Shown here piece by piece: positions 42,360 to 46,137 of a stretch of DNA of 46,137 bases. Position 1 is the first letter of the stretch. Each line of letters starts with the position of its first letter. Position numbers and translations under genes: made by a program. The notes beneath the pieces are model-generated. The model was not told where the DNA came from. It did no database searches and saw only the letters and a program-made list of their open reading frames with translations. Origin of the DNA: a bacterium D16-56. Its GTDB lineage: Bacteria; Bacillota; Clostridia; Lachnospirales; Lachnospiraceae. The stretch lies in assembly GCA_003611875.1 (NCBI GenBank), contig RAYY01000037.1, positions 1-46,137 on the forward strand, read 5' to 3'.

Positions 42360-42734
42360 TTAAAGCTCTCCGGCAGGAATTTTTTTATTTTTGTATGCCG
42401 TAATAAGTTTGTTAAGCCACTCGTCTTTATAGTTTAATACAAGACTATCATAAATCAGTCCAAAGTCATCAGAAACATATTCCGACAGTTCACCGTTGAT
42501 ATTTTCCTCAATTATCATGAACGCCTTTTCTCTTATTTCGCCTTGTTCTTCTTCATTTTTACCTGTATAACTTTGGGTATTTTTCAGCGCCTCTATTTCT
42601 TCATCAACTCGACACCATTCAGTATCAAACGGGGTACTATCCCTACTGTCAAGTAATTCATTTAAGTAATCTTCATCAAATATATCGTAGTCGATACTAT
42701 TAAGGCAATTCAAAAGTTCATTTATTAAGTCCAT
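42360..42734 (-). CDS. hypothetical acidic protein
   Basis: A 124-residue protein not recognised: MDLINELLNCLNSIDYDIFDEDYLNELL, many Asp/Glu/Asn, and a lysine-rich end. The gene is distinctly AT-richer than its neighbours, indicating separate origin. Good start: AAGGAGGATAAGAAT before ATG 42734 (an earlier in-frame ATG is at 42776). Size and acidity are like immunity proteins or phage anti-restriction proteins, but there is no partner gene seen, so this is only a remark. Confidence 0.6.
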   Translation of the reverse strand: MDLINELLNCLNSIDYDIFDEDYLNELLDSRDSTPFDTEWCRVDEEIEALKNTQSYTGKNEEEQGEIREKAFMIIEENINGELSEYVSDDFGLIYDSLVLNYKDEWLNKLITAYKNKKIPAGEL

Positions 42735-43385
42735 ATTCTTATCCTCCTTAAAATCCCGATTTGTCGTTGCCCTCATTATACAATGTCCTGCTACATTTGA
42801 GAAGAAAAAAATCCTGAATAAATTATTAACTTGTCGGCTGGGAACGGCTTGCAGCGCAAGACGTTTTCATACGGCAAGTCCACAAAAGGGTAGCTGGCGG
42901 CAGCCAGCGCAGGGGAAGTGTAGCGTCCCCTGTGATGATTGACAGCAGCCGGTACGTTGCGGGGAATCATCTGCTTTCCGCAGGAAGCCCCCGGCAGGGC
43001 GCAATGCACCGCCTTTAGGTGGTGTATAGTTGCGCCCTATCCAAGAACTCGGATAATTATTTATGAAAAGAGCAACTGCCATTTCAAAAATTATCAGAGG
43101 CAAAGGTGTGATTTACCCAATTATCTCGGATAATGCGCCCTCTTTCAGAGGGGGATTTTCCAGCTTGTCACTTTGGAAGCCAAATTTGCAAGCGGAATAT
43201 CCAGAAGTCAGGAATCAGCCGTACCGATTGTGCCATAGGCGGCATAAATCAGAACGCGCCCGGCTCGTTCTGATTTTTCCACACATGGAAAGCCGCCAAT
43301 GTGAGCGCGCCCGGCTCGTCCACGTTAAGACTTCCCGCAAAAATCAAGACGCGCCCAGCGCACTTTGATTCTGGGACAGGCTTTT
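42735..43385. other. gene-free region of the element with structured repeats
   Basis: No convincing gene in 650 bases: open frames lack ribosome sites. It carries GC-rich stems around 42830-43010, two CTCGGATAAT repeats (43049 and 43127 area) and the hairpin triplet at 43247-43370. Confidence 0.55.
43247..43370. repeat. three 29-nt hairpins with one shared loop sequence
   Basis: Units at 43247-43275, 43298-43326 and 43342-43370. Each is 9-nt arm, an 11-nt loop GCGCCC(G/A)GC(T/G)C, 9-nt complementary arm. The arms differ between units (AATCAGAAC, AATGTGAGC, AATCAAGAC) yet their partners differ with them (GTTCTGATT, GTCCACGTT, ACTTTGATT), keeping most pairs. The centre, not the stem, is conserved. 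Confidence 0.75.
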
Positions 43386-43901
43386 TTATCGTTCCTGCTG
43401 TCGGGGCTTCTTGTCAGGATAGAGCTTTCCGGCAACAACGGCGGCATGGCTCTTTATCTTGATTTCCCCCTCCTGCTCGCTGCATTTTGCGTTCCGGTAG
43501 CCTTCATCGGAGAGGAAGAAGCGGAACCGCTCCCCCTTAAAACCGACAAAGCACTGCTTCTGTACTTCCAGCGTAATCATGTGCCGGGTTTCCGGGTGGA
43601 ACCGTTCTTTTCCTGACAGGTCATGTCCCTGCATGATTGGCTCCTGTGCCTTTGCCGCCGCAAGCCGCTGGCGGATGGAATTATCACGCTCTGTCAGGAA
43701 CCGGGCTTTTGTTGCGGCAACAAACTGGCTGCACTCCGGCTCCGGTATCTTTTCCAGCTTTCGGATGGCGTTCTCCGCGATTGCCTTTGTCAGTAAGTCC
43801 TTTATCACCGGCACGATTTCTTTCATGCCCGCAAGGGTTTCCGCCTTGGTCGGTGCGGCATACTGATAGATAATGTCCAGCTCGCTTTTTGAAAATTTCA
43901 T
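43386..43901 (-). CDS. hypothetical element protein
   Basis: A 171-residue protein that I do not recognise functionally; proteins opening KFSKSELDIIYQYAAPTKAETL are frequent in Lachnospiraceae mobile elements. It has a helical, charged first half and a lysine-rich tail KLYPDKKPRQQER. Start ATG 43901 after AAGGAGGACGCAGA; it overlaps the DUF3847-like gene by four bases and is therefore in one operon with it. Confidence 0.7.
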   Translation of the reverse strand: MKFSKSELDIIYQYAAPTKAETLAGMKEIVPVIKDLLTKAIAENAIRKLEKIPEPECSQFVAATKARFLTERDNSIRQRLAAAKAQEPIMQGHDLSGKERFHPETRHMITLEVQKQCFVGFKGERFRFFLSDEGYRNAKCSEQEGEIKIKSHAAVVAGKLYPDKKPRQQER

Positions 43902-44191
43902 TCTGCGTCCTCCTTCTGATTTTCGGTTAGAACTTGTGCCACAAGACGCTTCGTGTCGCCCCGGTGGAACAATACTTTTAAAATGGTGCTGACCTGCTCG
44001 TCCGTCACGGATTCCGGGTGGGGGAGATGGCTTTCCAGCATTGCCCCTCTGGTGCAGAGCCGGTGCGTCCGTTCCTTCCGGTTCAGGGTCTTTATCTGGT
44101 GTTCCAGCATTTTTTCTTTATGCTGCGCCCGCCGCAGCCTTGCTTCGGTCTTTTCAATCTCCTGATTCAGTTTTTCCAGCTTCTCATTCAT
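43898..44191 (-). CDS. DUF3847-type small protein
   Basis: A 97-residue protein with a coiled-coil N-terminus (MNEKLEKLNQEIEKTEARLRRAQHKEKMLEHQIKTLNRKER) then RTHRLCTRGAMLESHLP and DTKRLVAQVL. This is the DUF3847 arrangement, common beside relaxase genes in Clostridia elements, role unknown. Start at 44191 (AAGGAGG, 9 nt); the longer frame from 44257 is inside the next gene. Confidence 0.75.
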   Translation of the reverse strand: MNEKLEKLNQEIEKTEARLRRAQHKEKMLEHQIKTLNRKERTHRLCTRGAMLESHLPHPESVTDEQVSTILKVLFHRGDTKRLVAQVLTENQKEDAE

Positions 44192-44522
44192 GGGCAGCGT
44201 CCTCCTTGGGAAGCAGGATATAGATGTGGCTGACCTCCCCGATTCCCTGACGGACACGCATTATCATCCCGGCCTGTTCCAGTTCGTTCAGGGAACGCTT
44301 GCAGGTCTGGGGGCTTCGGGAGAGTGCCGCCGCTATCTCCATGACGGGGAAGCGGATGAACAGAATCCCGTTGCTGTCCTCGGTTCCTTTTGTCAGGATT
44401 TCATCCAGCAGGCGGGCATACATGACCTTTGCCGTATTGCTGACCGGAAGCCGGAGCATTGCCTTTGGGAGCGGCATACAGGGCGGCAGGGGCGTACTGG
44501 CTATCATAAATTCACAATTCAT
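44184..44522 (-). CDS. helix-turn-helix protein of plasmid/element type
   Basis: A 112-residue winged-helix protein: ASTPLPPCMPLPKAMLRLPVSNTAKVMYARLLDEI, FPVMEIAAALSRSPQTCKRSLNELEQAGMI as the helix-turn-helix, then VSHIYILLPK. It resembles the DNA-binding domain of Firmicute RepA/RepL-like initiators. Short, so more probably a regulator or accessory replication protein than a full initiator. Overlaps both neighbours. Confidence 0.75.
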   Translation of the reverse strand: MNCEFMIASTPLPPCMPLPKAMLRLPVSNTAKVMYARLLDEILTKGTEDSNGILFIRFPVMEIAAALSRSPQTCKRSLNELEQAGMIMRVRQGIGEVSHIYILLPKEDAAHE

Positions 44523-44721
44523 TGGGTGGTGTCCTCCTTTTGGCTCGTTTGGATAGGTAGCGGGGGCAGTCGATCATGACAGCCCGGAAACTCTGCTTGC
44601 ACCCATGCTGGCATTTCCGGCAGAGTCCGTTGTAGCTTCTGCGCCCCCGGTCATAAACGGAAATAAATTTCCGTTGGAAGAAAGCAAGCTCTTTCTTCAA
44701 CTTTTTTGACATTCTCGGCAT
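44512..44721 (-). CDS. small cysteine-containing basic protein
   Basis: A 69-residue, arginine/lysine-rich protein with C-x2-C-x3-C ... C (YNGLCRKCQHGCKQSFRAVMIDCPRYL), suggestive of a zinc ribbon binding nucleic acid. No known name. First gene of the leftward small-gene operon; start behind GAAGGAGGCACT, directly downstream of the possible attenuator at 44741-44787. Confidence 0.6.
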   Translation of the reverse strand: MPRMSKKLKKELAFFQRKFISVYDRGRRSYNGLCRKCQHGCKQSFRAVMIDCPRYLSKRAKRRTPPNEL

Positions 44722-44740
44722 AGTGCCTCCTTCATAGAAA

Positions 44741-44788
44741 AACCGCCCGATTCAGCAGTAACAGCCGGAATGGTCGGGCAGTGGTTTT
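44741..44788 (-). terminator. terminator-like hairpin just before the small-gene operon
   Basis: On the minus strand AACCactGCCCGA and TCGGGCGGTT pair (3-nt bulge) with a 23-nt loop, then TTTTTC, then 14 bases later the AAGGAGG site of the gene ending at 44721. Position implies attenuation of that operon. Confidence 0.5.
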
Positions 44789-45175
44789 TTGTGTATCGTT
44801 TCGGGGCGATTTTCAGGGGAAATACAGCCGTAGAGCCTCCCCAAAATCCCCCTTGGTATTACGGGCAGGGCAGACTATGCCCTGTGAAATTGTTGTGTTT
44901 CGGTATCGTTTCGGTGTTCATTTTTGCCGGTTCTTTCTGCTGTCGTTCCTGCCCCCGTCTTTGGCGGCGTTTTGCTCTCCTTGGTACGCTCGTTGCGGTC
45001 AGGGTTCCTCCGTTTCCCTGCCGGAAGTCGTTGCGTTACATCGCCGGGGAGCATATCCCATACAGGCCGGTCATTCGATTGGAATAATCCATCGATGAAC
45101 TGCCTGTATCATAGAACATTTTTGAGCCTTGTGCCGTATGTCCATAAAAAAGGAATTAAGGGCAAATATCAGAAA

Positions 45176-45205
45176 TTTCCACGATTGTGGAAAGTATGGT
45201 ATAAT
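45176..45205 (+). promoter_or_regulatory. promoter and palindromic operator of the XRE regulator
   Basis: TTTCCAC (45176-45182) and GTGGAAA (45187-45193) form a perfect 7-bp inverted repeat spaced by 4, ending 6 bases before TATAAT (45200-45205). A -35 like TTCCAC at 45177-45182 has the right 17-base spacer, so a bound repressor would block the promoter. Confidence 0.7.
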
Positions 45206-45251
45206 CCAGTTAAGCGGCAGGGAAGCAGCCGCCAGAAAGGAGCGTGCGCCC

Positions 45252-46061
45252 ATGAAAGGAGCGACTACCATACAGGAACGCCTTTGGGATTTACGCAAGG
45301 AAAAAGGATTAAATCTGGAAGAACTGGCACAACTGACAAAGATTTCAAAATCTGCCCTTGCTAGCTATGAATCTAAGGACAATAAAGAAATCAATCATGG
45401 CAACCTTATTACGCTGGCAGATTTTTATGGAGTGTCCATTGATTATCTGTTATGCCGGACAGAAAACAGGGAGCAGGTCAACACGCCTTTAACAGAATTG
45501 CATTTGAATGACGAAATGGTTGCGCTTCTGAAAAGTGGCCGGATTAACAACCGTCTGCTGTGCGAACTTGCCACCCACAAGGACTTTATAAAGTTTTTGG
45601 CTGATATTGAGGTTTATGTGGATGGGATTGCTTCCATGCAGATTCAGAACCTCAACTCCCTTGTCGATACTGTCCGGCACGAAATTATAGAACGCTACCG
45701 CCCAGGAGAAGATGACCCGTACCTGCGGATTTTACAGGCTGCACACATTGAGGATGATGAATATTTCAGCCACATGATACAGGATGATATAAGCGCAGTC
45801 GTCCGGGATATTCGTGCCGCACACAAGTCTGACAGTGAGAGTGCGCCGTCAACTACCATTGCCGAAGAATTGAAACAGGATTTAGAGGATGTTGCAAATT
45901 TCAAGGGAAGCCCGCTTGAAAAACAGGCTGCGCTTTACTGCAAGCGGCTGGGTATCAATTATAACAAGCTGTCTGATGCGGAGTTCCGGCAGCTTGTACA
46001 TATCCTTGAAAAGTCCAAATTCTTCAAAAGCTATGTCGGCCAGAGGAAGAAACGGAAATAA
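45252..46061 (+). CDS. XRE-family transcriptional regulator
   Basis: A 269-residue protein with an N-terminal Cro/CI helix-turn-helix (residues about 5-70: ERLWDLRKEKGLNLEELAQLTKISKSALASYESKDNKEINHGNLITLADFYGVSIDYLL) and a long C-terminal part with no recognised domain, mostly helical and acidic, ending in basic GQRKKRK. Start ATG at 45252 after AGAAAGGAGCGTGCGCCC; upstream in-frame starts are in the promoter. It faces away from the element genes and likely represses their promoter and its own. Confidence 0.85.
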   Translation: MKGATTIQERLWDLRKEKGLNLEELAQLTKISKSALASYESKDNKEINHGNLITLADFYGVSIDYLLCRTENREQVNTPLTELHLNDEMVALLKSGRINNRLLCELATHKDFIKFLADIEVYVDGIASMQIQNLNSLVDTVRHEIIERYRPGEDDPYLRILQAAHIEDDEYFSHMIQDDISAVVRDIRAAHKSDSESAPSTTIAEELKQDLEDVANFKGSPLEKQAALYCKRLGINYNKLSDAEFRQLVHILEKSKFFKSYVGQRKKRK

Positions 46062-46098
46062 GAAAAGTAAACGGTAGATAGTGGGTACCTATACAAAA

Positions 46099-46137
46099 CT
46101 GGAGCAAACCTGTATGATAGAAACAGATTTGCTCCAG
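46099..46137 (+). terminator. terminator hairpin of the regulator gene (at window edge)
   Basis: CTGGAGCAAA (46099-46108) and TTTGCTCCAG (46128-46137) pair perfectly, with an inner CTGT/ACAG stem. The downstream T run, if any, is beyond the window. Confidence 0.65.

Larger units (their letters stand above)
44722..45251. other. divergent control region of the element
   Basis: A 530-base gap between the leftward small genes and the rightward regulator. It has the terminator-like hairpin at 44741, a GGGCAGGGCAG...CTATGCCCTG stem near 44865-44883 and the regulator's promoter/operator at 45176-45205. No gene is convincing. Confidence 0.5.
38001..46137. mobile_element. integrated mobilizable element (left part), Tn916-type integrase
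   Basis: From about 38 kb the gene content turns from chromosomal to mobile: integrase, excisionase, VapE-like protein, MobA/MobL relaxase remnant, small plasmid-type genes and a XRE regulator. The integrase lies at the end, reading towards the border as in Tn916. No conjugation (type IV secretion) genes are within the window, so this is either a mobilizable element or the edge of a larger conjugative one. Confidence 0.8.

Noticed and set aside
43063-43368. A 101-codon plus-strand frame through the hairpin triplet
   Set aside because: No ribosome site; the repeated ERARLV in its translation is just the shared hairpin loop.
44770-45087. 105-codon plus-strand frames upstream of the XRE regulator
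   Set aside because: Composition looks non-coding, two overlapping frames are equally open and neither has a ribosome site.
1-46137. tRNA or rRNA genes
   Set aside because: No tRNA-like cloverleaf or rRNA sequence was noticed on either strand by eye; a dedicated scan was not possible.

Overview
The window looks like the chromosome of a low- to mid-GC Clostridia of the Lachnospiraceae type. The evidence is the yifB-dprA-topA-codY gene order, an NrdR/YqeG/EF-P/AroK/ArgS housekeeping run, a YlmC/YmxH sporulation gene, AGGAGG-type ribosome binding sites almost everywhere, and LexA-like boxes of the Firmicute type. The genus cannot be fixed from the sequence alone.

Layout. (1) 1-900: a broken TnpB-related transposase-like gene and a strong terminator. 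(2) 925-17714: a large catabolic region built around a divergent promoter at 11.4-11.55 kb. Leftward run dctP, dctQ, dctM (a TRAP transporter), RidA, an MBL hydrolase, an amidohydrolase, a class V PLP enzyme, a DUF362 protein, an M20 metallopeptidase and a KDPG/KHG-type aldolase. Rightward run a second M20 enzyme, an M24 aminopeptidase-like protein, a SelA/DgaE-type PLP lyase, a Gfo/Idh/MocA oxidoreductase, a YheO/DauR-type regulator and an SDR dehydrogenase. Read together this is an uptake and breakdown system for an amide- or amine-containing organic acid whose identity is unknown. (3) 18070-25879: leftward housekeeping genes (metallophosphoesterase, an unusual cytosolic BMP-domain protein, ArgS, shikimate kinase, EF-P, YqeG, NrdR, YlmC). 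(4) 25949-29415: the metN-metI-metQ methionine importer, preceded by a short transcription unit that contains a strikingly methionine-rich small reading frame and ends in an intrinsic terminator. (5) 29433-35114: codY, topA, dprA, yifB, all leftward. (6) 35316-37657: a TIGR03915/TIGR03916-type pair (predicted DNA metabolism protein plus radical SAM protein) behind a promoter flanked by LexA-like boxes. (7) about 38000-46137: the left part of an integrated mobilizable element with a Tn916-type integrase and excisionase, a VapE-family helicase/primase-like protein, a frameshifted MobA/MobL relaxase, several small element genes and an XRE regulator with its own operator. The right end lies outside the window.

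Most interesting: the Met-rich reading frame plus terminator ahead of metNIQ; three 29-nt hairpins with different but self-complementary arms around one shared loop at 43.25-43.37 kb; the A9-run frameshift of ylmC together with a hairpin that buries its start codon; and the undescribed divergent catabolic cluster.
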